Positions 6,244 through 14,072 of a stretch of 21,051 bases of DNA are shown one piece after another. Location: assembly GCA_045543495.1 (NCBI GenBank), contig JAZQMO010000050.1, forward strand, positions 1 through 21,051, read 5' to 3'. The notes below the pieces were generated by a model. It was not told the DNA's origin. It did not search any database and saw nothing but the letters and a program-made list of their open reading frames with translations. The translations under genes and the position numbers were made by a program. Positions within the stretch are counted from its first letter, which is position 1, and every line of letters starts with the position of its first letter. The DNA comes from RGIG5579 sp045543495 (lineage in GTDB: Bacteria > Bacillota > Clostridia > Oscillospirales > SIG627).

Positions 6244-7584
6244 ATGAAAAAGAAAAAAGTCATTCGTACTCGTGCTCTTGGGGTTTTGGCCGCCGCTTTG
6301 GTGGTAGTCCTCTTGGTTGTAGCCCTTCTTTTGCCCAAGGGAGGGGAGCCCCCCGTAACCGGTTCGCCCTCGGCAACCCCCGATACGGCTCAATCCGCTC
6401 CGCAAAAGGTGGAAAAGCCCCACGTGGTCTCCTCTGCCTCCGTTGCCGTGGTAGGGGATGTGCTCATTCATAACCCCGTTCACCACGCCGCCAAGCAAGC
6501 GGACGGAAGCTATGATTTTACCAACAACTATACCTATGTTTCCGAGTATCTGAAAAAGTACGATTATGCCATCGCAAATCTTGAGGTGACGCTTGGGGGA
6601 GAAAAGCCCGTGGTGGGCAGCTATCCCTCGGGCTACCCCACCTTCAATGCGCCCGACAGCGTGGTGGATGCCCTGAAAAACGCAGGGGTGGATATGCTCC
6701 TCACCGCCAATAACCACACCAACGACACCCGTGCCGCAGGCCTTGTCCGCACGGTTCAGGTGGTGCGGGAAAAGGGCTTGGAGTATCTGGGAACCCGTGA
6801 AACCACGGAGGAAAGCCTTTATAAGGTAAAGGAGATCGGCGGGATCCGTGTGGGAATGGCCTGCTTTACCTATTCCACCGTCAACGCTCAGGGGATCAAG
6901 GCCCTGAACGGAATCGGGATGACAAGCGCCTCAAGCCCCTTGGTCTCCAGCTTCACCTATGCCGATCTGGAGGGCTTCTATCGGGAGGCAGAGGCCGCCA
7001 TTGCCCAAATGAAGGAGGGCGGCGCCGAGTTTATTATGTTTTACGTTCATTGGGGAAATGAATACCAGCTTCGCCCCAACACCACCCAAAAGAACATTGC
7101 CAAAAGGCTTTGTGAATTGGGGGTAGATGTATTGGTGGGCGGCCATCCCCACGTGATCCAGCCCTTTGAGACCATTACGGCGGAGAACGGCAATAAGACC
7201 CTTTGCATTTATTCCACCGGCAATTTCCTTTCCAATCAGAGAAAGCACGAAATGACGGGGATCGCCGCAGGAGAATCGGGCTACACCGAGGACGGTATGA
7301 TCTTCTCCGTTACCTTCCAGCGCTGGAGTGACGGCGCCGTTTCCATCGGCGGGGTGGAGATCCTGCCCCTGTGGGTGAATATGGAGAACCGTCAAGGCAG
7401 AAGGGTCTATCAGATCGTTCCGCTGGATCCCGCTGTGACCGATTGGTCCAAATTTGAATTGAATACCAATACCCTGCGCTTTGCCAAGGATTCCTATAAT
7501 CGCACCATGAGCCTTGTGGGAGAAGGGCTGAACGGTGCCCGCACCGCTATGGGCCTGCCTCCCGTTCCCACCTCTGCACCGTGA
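6244..7584 (+). CDS. CapA family protein (metallophosphoesterase-like)
   Basis: This 446-aa protein has an N-terminal membrane anchor (residues 11-30), a Pro/Ser/Thr linker, and a CapA/PgsA-type domain from ~65 to ~400. Motifs fit the calcineurin-like fold: GDVLIH at 71-76, ANLEVTLGG at 111-119, TANNHTND at 154-161, YVHWGNEY near H269, GGHPHVIQP with H301 and H303, and YSTGNFLSNQ. CapA proteins were first linked to poly-gamma-glutamate capsule export, but no pgsB/pgsC homologue is here, so a different envelope or phosphoester role is likely. It begins 39 nt after the M23 gene and has only a weak GGAAA-type ribosome binding site. Family firm, substrate unknown. Confidence 0.88.
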   Translation: MKKKKVIRTRALGVLAAALVVVLLVVALLLPKGGEPPVTGSPSATPDTAQSAPQKVEKPHVVSSASVAVVGDVLIHNPVHHAAKQADGSYDFTNNYTYVSEYLKKYDYAIANLEVTLGGEKPVVGSYPSGYPTFNAPDSVVDALKNAGVDMLLTANNHTNDTRAAGLVRTVQVVREKGLEYLGTRETTEESLYKVKEIGGIRVGMACFTYSTVNAQGIKALNGIGMTSASSPLVSSFTYADLEGFYREAEAAIAQMKEGGAEFIMFYVHWGNEYQLRPNTTQKNIAKRLCELGVDVLVGGHPHVIQPFETITAENGNKTLCIYSTGNFLSNQRKHEMTGIAAGESGYTEDGMIFSVTFQRWSDGAVSIGGVEILPLWVNMENRQGRRVYQIVPLDPAVTDWSKFELNTNTLRFAKDSYNRTMSLVGEGLNGARTAMGLPPVPTSAP

Positions 7585-7589
7585 TTTTT

Positions 7590-7619
7590 ATCCCATCGCT
7601 TTTGCGGTGGGATCTTTTC
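7590..7619 (+). terminator. Weak hairpin between capA-like and comEC-like genes
   Basis: ATCCCATCGC (7590-7599) pairs with GCGGTGGGAT (7604-7613) around a TTTT loop, with one G-U pair, followed by CTTTTCG. It could lower transcription into the next gene rather than stop it, since the ComEC-like gene has no separate promoter that I can see. Confidence 0.5.
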
Positions 7620-7634
7620 GTTGAAAGGTACCCA

Positions 7635-9149
7635 ATGAATTCGACCCTTCGCTTCGACTCTCTCTTTTTCCGTCAGGATCTGAACAGCATCGGCATCCCT
7701 TTTTTGTTTGCCACCCTTCTTTTTGTGCTGTTTCCCCATCCGCTGTCGGTTTTTCTGCTTTTTGTCCTTGCCGCTCTTTTTCTTTTTCTGTCCCTTGGGA
7801 GAAAAAAGAGGGGAGAGGGAACGCGGGAGATCCTTGCCGCCCTAGGCATCGCCCTTGCGCTCCTTTCTCTGTCGGTGCACCGGTATCATCAGGAAAGGGA
7901 TCGGAGCTTTTTGGGAGAGACCCTTTCCTTTGAAGGGGTGGTGACCTATGCAGACGGGGAAGGTGCCGATGTTTCCACCATCCGCATTTCCTCCCGCCTT
8001 TCCCTCAAAAAGCTTCGGATCCAAACCGACACTCCCCCAAAGGTTGGCTCCTTGGTCTCGGGAGAGGGCGTTTTTTCTGCTCCCTCCCGAGAGGATGGGA
8101 TGGATGGGGTCGATCACCTTCTTTCCCATCCTACCCTGAATGTCACGGGGGAAAGCGTTTTTGTTTCTGCCATGGCCCGTATACGGGAGGGCTTTGCCGA
8201 CCGTCTCGGCACCCATCGGGAGGGCGGCTTTTACCGAGCCATTCTCTTGGGGGATCGGGCGTATCTGACCGAGGAGGATGCCGCCGCCTTCCGCAGGGCT
8301 GATTCCTCCCATCTGCTTGCCATATCGGGGCTTCATATCACACAGCTGTTTTCCCTGATGTATGTTTTCATCCGCTTCGTCCCCTTGAAAAGAAAAGTTC
8401 GTTTTGCCCTCTGCCTTCCCCTGATCCTCTTTTTGTTTTTCTTCACAGGCGGCGCCGTCTCCGTATTCCGTGCCTCGGTGATGGCTGCCTTCCCGCTGGT
8501 GGGAAAGCTCTTCTCCCGCCGCTCCTCTTCGGTGACCTCTCTCGTGTTTGCGGCGTGTCTTTTGGTTTTGTGGGAGCCGAGATGTATTCTGTCTCCCTCC
8601 TTTTTGCTCTCCTTTGTTTCCGCCTTTTCCATTTTGACCGTCTCCTCTCCCTTGACGGAGCGCTTGCACACAAAGCTGGCTCCGTATCTTCAGGGAAGGG
8701 GAGGGTGGCTGTTCCGTTTTCTCTTTTTCTTTTTGTCCATGCAGGTCATCTCTGCCGTCCTCTTTGTGTTCCACGCTCCCCTCCTTCTGCTTTTGTTCGG
8801 AGAAATATCCTTCCTTTCCCCCTTGTTTGCCATCCTTCTGATCCCTTTGTTTTCCCCTTGTCTGCCCTTGGGCCTCTTGCTTGGGCTTTTCTCCTTTGTG
8901 CCGCCGCTCTCGCCCCTCTTTCACTCTCTTGCCACCGGCTATGCCCGCCTATATCTGGATTTTGTGCAGCTTCTTTCCTCGGCAGGGGAGAAGAGTGTTT
9001 CCTTCGGTTCTCAGACCCTTCCTGTCGCTCTTGTTCTCCTTGCCGTTCCGATTTTTGCCATGGCCAAAAAAGCACGGCTCCGCTTTTTTCTGTACTTTTA
9101 TCTTGCAGCCTTTCTTCTCTCTGCTTTTGCCCTCCTGCTCCCCTCGTAA
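7635..9149 (+). CDS. comEC: ComEC/Rec2-family membrane channel protein without a C-terminal hydrolase domain
   Basis: This 504-aa polytopic protein carries the ComEC competence domain. After two or three N-terminal hydrophobic segments there is a soluble OB-like segment (~85-145, SFEGVVTYADGEGAD ... SGEGVF), then the family hallmark HLLAISGLHI at 226-235 and about eight more hydrophobic segments. ComEC forms the channel that takes up single-stranded DNA. Usual length is 700-800 aa with a C-terminal metallo-beta-lactamase domain; here the protein ends after the last membrane segment and none is encoded nearby. I chose ATG 7635 with AAAGG upstream; 18 earlier in-frame codons cover the preceding hairpin. 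It is last in the M23-CapA operon. DNA uptake is inferred from family only. Confidence 0.85.
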   Translation: MNSTLRFDSLFFRQDLNSIGIPFLFATLLFVLFPHPLSVFLLFVLAALFLFLSLGRKKRGEGTREILAALGIALALLSLSVHRYHQERDRSFLGETLSFEGVVTYADGEGADVSTIRISSRLSLKKLRIQTDTPPKVGSLVSGEGVFSAPSREDGMDGVDHLLSHPTLNVTGESVFVSAMARIREGFADRLGTHREGGFYRAILLGDRAYLTEEDAAAFRRADSSHLLAISGLHITQLFSLMYVFIRFVPLKRKVRFALCLPLILFLFFFTGGAVSVFRASVMAAFPLVGKLFSRRSSSVTSLVFAACLLVLWEPRCILSPSFLLSFVSAFSILTVSSPLTERLHTKLAPYLQGRGGWLFRFLFFFLSMQVISAVLFVFHAPLLLLLFGEISFLSPLFAILLIPLFSPCLPLGLLLGLFSFVPPLSPLFHSLATGYARLYLDFVQLLSSAGEKSVSFGSQTLPVALVLLAVPIFAMAKKARLRFFLYFYLAAFLLSAFALLLPS

Positions 9150-9212
9150 AATGCACAAGAAAACACCGCTTTCTTTATGAAATTTGACGAAAAATAAAAA
9201 AACAGTCCCTTC

Positions 9213-9244
9213 TTTGCAAGAAACAAGAAATTTACTCTTGCAAA
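9213..9244. promoter_or_regulatory. Inverted repeat overlapping the -35 of the giant secreted protein gene
   Basis: TTTGCAAGA (9213-9221) is the reverse complement of TCTTGCAAA (9236-9244), with a 14-nt spacer. The right arm includes the -35 TTGCAA. The layout fits a repressor or activator operator; no matching regulator is identified. Confidence 0.4.
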
Positions 9245-9266
9245 ATGAAAGAAAAACCGTTATAAT
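9238..9266 (+). promoter_or_regulatory. Strong promoter of the giant secreted protein gene
   Basis: TTGCAA (9238-9243), 17-nt spacer, perfect TATAAT (9261-9266). The leader to the start codon is about 53 bases and contains AGGAGG at 9313-9318. The same -35/-10 pair precedes purC in this window. Confidence 0.82.
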
Positions 9267-9325
9267 GATGATAAGTTATTATGGGTACAAGTATATCCAT
9301 TTACAAACCACAGGAGGTTCTGCAT

Positions 9326-12300
9326 ATGTTAAAGAACTCTAAATTTCTGAAAGGACTCACCTTGGTGCTTGCTCTGGTTCTCGTTCTGGGCGCAGGTGTT
9401 CTCGTGGGTACTTACGTGGAGGCCGCCACCAAAACGGTGCTCTTCTATGTAAGTGACAACGGTGACAATACCACGGGTGAGGACGAGGCAACCGCCTTTA
9501 CTTCCATTGATGCAGCCATTGCCGCTGCCAACAAGATGTATCTTGAGCCCGGTTCTCAGCTCAAGCTCCTTGTTGTGGATCGCATCAGCGTTCCCACTCA
9601 GAAGGTAGACGGCGAGGTTTTGACCGATAGAACGGGTGCCCGTGTGCCTATCATCATCACCTCTCATCAGAATGTAACGGATAAAGAAGATTTTTCCGAG
9701 GTGTATTTCACCTATTTCACCGAGGATCCCGATCTTCCCGAGGATTCTCAGAAGGCCGTTATTTATAACGATGTTACCTTCAAGAACATTCGTCTGAATT
9801 CTCAGGCTCAGGATGTGTTCTCCGATGCGGGCGATTCTGAGGGCTTCTACTGCGTCCGTTTCCTGTATTTCAACGGCGAAAAGCTCACCTTGGATAATGT
9901 AGAGCTCAGCAATGAGGATTCTCTCGGTAAGGCCAAGTGGAATCTCTATCCCGGCGGCGATACTGCCACGGAGGAGTATCTCAACAAAGAGATCAATTTC
10001 CTCAACGGTGACTACAAATCCAAAACCACCGTTACTTACGTAACCAATGCCAACAACCCCAATACCAACTATGTGTTCAATGTGGAAAATGCCCTTTTGA
10101 ACTATGTTTACGTGGTGGGCGGCAATGCCAATCAGGTTACCGTAAACCTGAAGGACGGCGCTGATATCCGTTCCCTTTATTATGGTACGGGCGGCAAGAA
10201 GAGCGTTCCCCAGGGCGTTACCATCAATTATGAAAAGGGCTCTGTTGTCCGCGGATCCGCAGGCAGCTCCGAAAAGGCCGAATATACCTTCGACCTGACT
10301 CAGAATGTATACGGCACCCTTTCCTCTGCAAAGAAGCTGGGTCCTGCCGGTGATATCAACGGTGATATGATCCTCAATTTCTATGAGGGCTGCTCCGTGA
10401 CCGGTGCCGTTACCCTCGGTGATTACGGCGGAGTAACCGGTACCGTTCTGACCAATGTGTACGGCGGTACCTTCAACAGTGCTTTTGCTCTCAGCAAGGC
10501 CGAGGTAACCACAACAGCCAGCCTGAGCAATAAGATCAACCGCCTCGTGACCAATGTGTACGGCGGTACCTTCAAGAGCAAGGCAAACTTTGCTCCCAAC
10601 ATTGCGGAAACCAGCGCAGGAGAGGTTATCACCACTCTGGGCGAGGCCACCTTCTCGGGTGATGTTGCCGTCGGCGGTATCGGCCGTATTGACGGTGACC
10701 TTCAGCTCTATATCAACGGCACGACCTTCAAGGGATGCCTTCGTGCTGCCTACGGTAGCTCTAGCGTAAAGAGCGGTATCGGCGGCGATGTATATGTCAA
10801 GGTTACCGATATGGACCTGTCCGTTTCTAAGAAATACTTCCGTTTTGCTCAGAATATGGGTGTCATCGAGGGTAATACCACGATTATCTTCGATACCACA
10901 GGATCCTCCTCCAACTCCATCAATCTTGTTGCGGCTGACCTTTCCTTCGGCACTCCCAGCATGGCGGCAAACGATGCTCTCGTCTATGCCGACGGCGGCG
11001 CCAACAAGTCTATCCACATCACAAGTTACACAGGCGGCGCAGGCGAAAAGCGAGTGATCAATAACCTTAAGAACTGCGTTGTTGAGACTTTCGCCGGTAT
11101 GCGTGATACCGGTACCGAGTATCTGGAAAACAATTTGGAAAATGTTGACATTACCAACTACTACGGCGCCGTTACCAATAAGGCGCTGAGCGGTACCTTC
11201 GGTGCCATTGTCAACTCTCTCAAGAACTGTACCGTAAAGACCCTCTACTATGGCGGCTCCGGCGGTTCTGCGGCCACGGTTGTGGGCAGCGTTACCAATA
11301 TTATGGAAGGCACCACTACTACTGCAGGAACCTGCGTGATGGGTGCCGGTGCACAGGGTCACAACATTGACGGTGACATTACCAACTACTTTAAGGATAC
11401 CACGCTTGGCGCCGTTACCTACTGCGGAAGCACCAAGGGTACCGTAGCGGGCAATATCAATACCACCTTCATCGGTGGCTCTCAGAAAAATACCTTCTAC
11501 GGCGGTAACAGCGCCGGCGGTACCGTGGAAGGAAATATTACCAATATCTTTGATTCCGTTGAATTTGTAAAGGGAGTCGGAGCAGGTAACCTCAAGGGAA
11601 CCTTGAAGGGTGACGTTTCCACCACCTTTACCAATTGTACCACAGGCAGCAACATCAACGCTTGCGTTTCTGCCGATGCGACCTTCGGCGGCGGAGCCAT
11701 CAAACTCACCATCAACGGCGGTACCTACACCGGCAACATCAACGCCAATACGGCCGATGCAAAGATGAGATCTGTTGACGTTACCATCAACGGCGGTACC
11801 TTCAACGGAAGCATCGCTCTTCTTTCCAACAGCGGAATTGAAATGGTCGTGGAAGAGGATGTAAGATTCACGGTTACCTCCGCTGTGTTCAATCCCCCCA
11901 CATCGGGCGATAAGCACTTCAGAATCTTCAGACCCTACAGCACAGGCTCCTTTACCGTAAAGGGCGATGTGGTCGCCACCTTCGATACCACCGGCGATCC
12001 CTCCAATAAGATCGTAAGCGGCTTTGGAAACTTTGAGGTCTCCATGGGCTTTTCCAATTGTAATTTCGAGGGAGAGACCATTCTGAATGTGGATGGCGGC
12101 TCCAATTCTGCCATTGAATTTACCGGTCTTACCGGCGCTATGAGCACCAAGACTGCAATAAACAATGTTAAGAACTGTAAGCTCGGCGCCTACCGCGGCG
12201 GAAGAGACAATGCCTCCACTCCCGCAGGAAGCACCGTCAACAACTTTGAAAATGTAGTGATCACCGATTTCTACAGCGGCGCTTCTACCAATAATACCGC

Positions 12301-13786
12301 TCTCTCCGTTATTTACAACGGAACCGTTACCAACAATCTGAAGAATGTTTCCGTCGGCGGCGTTTACTTCGGCGGAGCCGCTGATACCAAAGCAAGCTCT
12401 ATGGTAAATATTGTGAACAATATTACCGATTGCTCCTTTGGCAGCACCTTCTACGGCGGCGGTGACGGAGAGATCACCGGCAGCATTATCACCAATATCT
12501 ACGGTGCAGAATTCAAGGGCGCTGTAAAAGCTTCCTACACTACCCCCGTAGGTCAGGAGGTTCAGCTGAACCTGAATCCCACCGCAGCTCCCATCAAATT
12601 CACCGGCACAGTGGCAGCGGCCGCTGCAACCGAAAAGGTTTCCTTGAAGGGTGCCGAGTATCCCATCCATCTCACCTCTGCTGCTTCTCTGACTCTCGAC
12701 TCCTATGACGGAGCCGCACAGAAGTTTGTTCAGGATGAAGCTTGGACCGTGGATCAGACCTACGTTACCTTCCCCGCAGGCTCCGAATTGAAGAATGTGA
12801 TCACCTTCAACGGTGGCGAGTCTGTAACCGGAATCGGCGTGGTGGACGGCCTTGTGATCCGTGGCGCTCAGGGCGTTGTGGGCAGCGTTACCGCTCCCGA
12901 GCTCAAGAGTGCATCCTTCCATCTGGCCGACGCTCTCGGCGTTCGCTTCTGGCTTGACAAGGCCGAGATCGCTTCCTACATTGAAGCATACGGCAGCTGG
13001 GGCTACAGCGTTGACTTTATGGGCAATCAGATCCAGAGCAAGACCTATACCTCCGTGGATCAGTTCGCTGAAGAGGATCTGAGAGAAAACGGTGCTTACG
13101 TCACCTTCCCGGTAGATCTGGAATTCACCTCCACCATGTATGGCGAGACCATCACTGTGGCTCTCTCCGGCGGCGTATCCAGTGATTACACCGTTTACTC
13201 CATCTTGGATATGGGTATCAGCTACTATGAAACCAGCGATCCCGAGTTTGCTCTCCTGATGAAGGCGATCTACAACTACGGCGCAGAAGCCTACAATGTA
13301 CTCAAGAATGGCAATGTAGATGTGAAGTACGCTTCTCAGGTTCCCGCTCCTCAGCAGTACACCGGCTCCGCTTCCGCGAACGGCAGCGCAGGCTACAACT
13401 TCTATGGAACGGGTATCTCCCTTGCAGAAAAGGTTACCCTGAATTACTACCTGAAGCTGGATGATATTGCAAGCCTTGCAAACCTCAGCTTTGCGGCAAG
13501 CTCCGCAAAGGGTGCTCTTTCTGCCGAAGCGATCCGTGTGGAAGAGGTCAATGGCGTAGCAGAGTACAATGTTCTGGTATCTCTGGAGCTGACCGTTCCT
13601 CAGATGGCAGAGACCTACACCCTGACCGTTCAGGCAGGCGGCGCTACTGTTGCAAGCTGCACCAACAGCGTCATCTACTCCTGCATGGCTTACATCAATC
13701 CTCAGGGAACTCCCACCATCTATGCCCCCGTAGCAAAGGCTCTGCTCTCTTTCATTGAAGCAAGCCTTCCCATTTCCGCAAGATAA
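9326..13786 (+). CDS. Giant secreted repeat protein, probably beta-helical, with a C-terminal clostridial surface-protein domain
   Basis: This 1486-aa protein has a Sec signal peptide (LTLVLALVLVLGAGVLVGTYVEA, probable cleavage after A33). Residues ~35-1130 are rich in Gly, Asn, Thr and Val, with recurring short units such as TNVYGGTF, INGGTF, FYGG and NLKNCxV, as in right-handed parallel beta-helix proteins. Two ~240-aa blocks about 360 residues apart are homologous. Residues ~1190-1486 form a separate domain (ALGVRFWLDKAEI ... MKAIYNYGAEAYNVL ... YSCMAYI) of a type I recall at the ends of clostridial secreted proteins, function unknown. No LPxTG, S-layer-homology or dockerin motif is visible. 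ATG 9326 follows AGGAGG by 7 nt. Promoter, RBS, codon bias and terminator all suggest high expression. Adhesin or surface-layer roles are guesses. Confidence 0.82.
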   Translation: MLKNSKFLKGLTLVLALVLVLGAGVLVGTYVEAATKTVLFYVSDNGDNTTGEDEATAFTSIDAAIAAANKMYLEPGSQLKLLVVDRISVPTQKVDGEVLTDRTGARVPIIITSHQNVTDKEDFSEVYFTYFTEDPDLPEDSQKAVIYNDVTFKNIRLNSQAQDVFSDAGDSEGFYCVRFLYFNGEKLTLDNVELSNEDSLGKAKWNLYPGGDTATEEYLNKEINFLNGDYKSKTTVTYVTNANNPNTNYVFNVENALLNYVYVVGGNANQVTVNLKDGADIRSLYYGTGGKKSVPQGVTINYEKGSVVRGSAGSSEKAEYTFDLTQNVYGTLSSAKKLGPAGDINGDMILNFYEGCSVTGAVTLGDYGGVTGTVLTNVYGGTFNSAFALSKAEVTTTASLSNKINRLVTNVYGGTFKSKANFAPNIAETSAGEVITTLGEATFSGDVAVGGIGRIDGDLQLYINGTTFKGCLRAAYGSSSVKSGIGGDVYVKVTDMDLSVSKKYFRFAQNMGVIEGNTTIIFDTTGSSSNSINLVAADLSFGTPSMAANDALVYADGGANKSIHITSYTGGAGEKRVINNLKNCVVETFAGMRDTGTEYLENNLENVDITNYYGAVTNKALSGTFGAIVNSLKNCTVKTLYYGGSGGSAATVVGSVTNIMEGTTTTAGTCVMGAGAQGHNIDGDITNYFKDTTLGAVTYCGSTKGTVAGNINTTFIGGSQKNTFYGGNSAGGTVEGNITNIFDSVEFVKGVGAGNLKGTLKGDVSTTFTNCTTGSNINACVSADATFGGGAIKLTINGGTYTGNINANTADAKMRSVDVTINGGTFNGSIALLSNSGIEMVVEEDVRFTVTSAVFNPPTSGDKHFRIFRPYSTGSFTVKGDVVATFDTTGDPSNKIVSGFGNFEVSMGFSNCNFEGETILNVDGGSNSAIEFTGLTGAMSTKTAINNVKNCKLGAYRGGRDNASTPAGSTVNNFENVVITDFYSGASTNNTALSVIYNGTVTNNLKNVSVGGVYFGGAADTKASSMVNIVNNITDCSFGSTFYGGGDGEITGSIITNIYGAEFKGAVKASYTTPVGQEVQLNLNPTAAPIKFTGTVAAAAATEKVSLKGAEYPIHLTSAASLTLDSYDGAAQKFVQDEAWTVDQTYVTFPAGSELKNVITFNGGESVTGIGVVDGLVIRGAQGVVGSVTAPELKSASFHLADALGVRFWLDKAEIASYIEAYGSWGYSVDFMGNQIQSKTYTSVDQFAEEDLRENGAYVTFPVDLEFTSTMYGETITVALSGGVSSDYTVYSILDMGISYYETSDPEFALLMKAIYNYGAEAYNVLKNGNVDVKYASQVPAPQQYTGSASANGSAGYNFYGTGISLAEKVTLNYYLKLDDIASLANLSFAASSAKGALSAEAIRVEEVNGVAEYNVLVSLELTVPQMAETYTLTVQAGGATVASCTNSVIYSCMAYINPQGTPTIYAPVAKALLSFIEASLPISAR
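10712..11430 (+). repeat. Large internal repeat of the giant protein, copy 1 (approximate ends)
   Basis: This block encodes INGTTFKG, KYFRF, FDTTG, ADGGANKSIHITSYTGG, NNLKNCVVETFAGMRD, DITNYYGA and LYYGGSGG in order. Each element has a counterpart about 1074-1101 nt further on. Ends are set by eye. Confidence 0.7.
11786..12520 (+). repeat. Large internal repeat of the giant protein, copy 2 (approximate ends)
   Basis: This block encodes INGGTFNG, KHFRIF, FDTTG, VDGGSNSAIEFTGLTG, NNVKNCKLGAYRGGRD, VITDFYSGA and VYFGGAAD, parallel to copy 1. DNA identity is only moderate, so the duplication is old or selected for divergence. Confidence 0.7.
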
Positions 13787-13793
13787 GCATTAC

Positions 13794-13825
13794 AAAAGCC
13801 CTCGGCTTCGGCCGAGGGCTTTTTT
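13794..13825 (+). terminator. Strong terminator of the giant protein gene
   Basis: A perfect 13-bp stem (13794-13806 with 13811-13823) is capped by a TTCG tetraloop and followed by more T. It lies 7 bases after the stop codon and separates the giant gene from the smORF-CotH operon. Confidence 0.95.
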
Positions 13826-13856
13826 CTATATTCTTCTTTCTTTTTTCACAAAACTA

Positions 13857-13865
13857 TGGTAGAAT
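13857..13865 (+). promoter_or_regulatory. Extended -10 promoter of the smORF-CotH operon
   Basis: TGGTAGAAT forms an extended -10 (TGn then TAGAAT). No good -35 is found 17 nt upstream (TTTCTT). It lies 24 bases before the small ORF start. Confidence 0.45.
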
Positions 13866-13889
13866 AGAAAAAAACAAAAGGAACAAAAA

Positions 13890-14066
13890 GTGGTATTTGA
13901 AATTATAAAAGGAAAAACGCCTCTTGGCGGGGATTATCGGGAGCTGTATTATCTCACCGATCAAATGATCCCTTGCGAAAAGGAAAGCGCCACCCGCTGC
14001 ATCGTGCGGGAGTGCAAGGAGGGCGGAATCCTCATCAATGAAGAAATATTGGTATTGAAAAAGTAG
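13890..14066 (+). CDS. Small unannotated protein upstream of CotH (58 aa)
   Basis: A GTG-started frame of 58 codons reads MVFEIIKGKTPLGG then DYRELYYLTDQMIPCEKES and ends GGILINEEILVLKK. AAAGGA lies 7 nt before the GTG and the stop is 6 nt before the CotH start, so the two look like one transcription unit. The protein is soluble and charged, with cysteines at 29, 37 and 42, no signal peptide and no membrane segment. I do not recognise the family. Support comes from the RBS, the promoter, codon usage like its neighbours and the tight spacing, since otherwise CotH would have a 200-nt leader. It could be a small regulatory protein or a translational-coupling leader. Confidence 0.6.
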   Translation: MVFEIIKGKTPLGGDYRELYYLTDQMIPCEKESATRCIVRECKEGGILINEEILVLKK

Positions 14067-14072
14067 GTAGTT

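Noticed and set aside
7842..8924. 360-codon minus-strand frame over comEC
   Set aside because: Its Lys/Gln/Glu-rich low-complexity product is the expected antisense of hydrophobic membrane codons.
9329..12922. 1197-codon open frame antisense to the giant secreted protein
   Set aside because: It is a shadow of strong codon bias and repeats in the sense gene. No RBS, promoter or protein family is evident on the minus strand.
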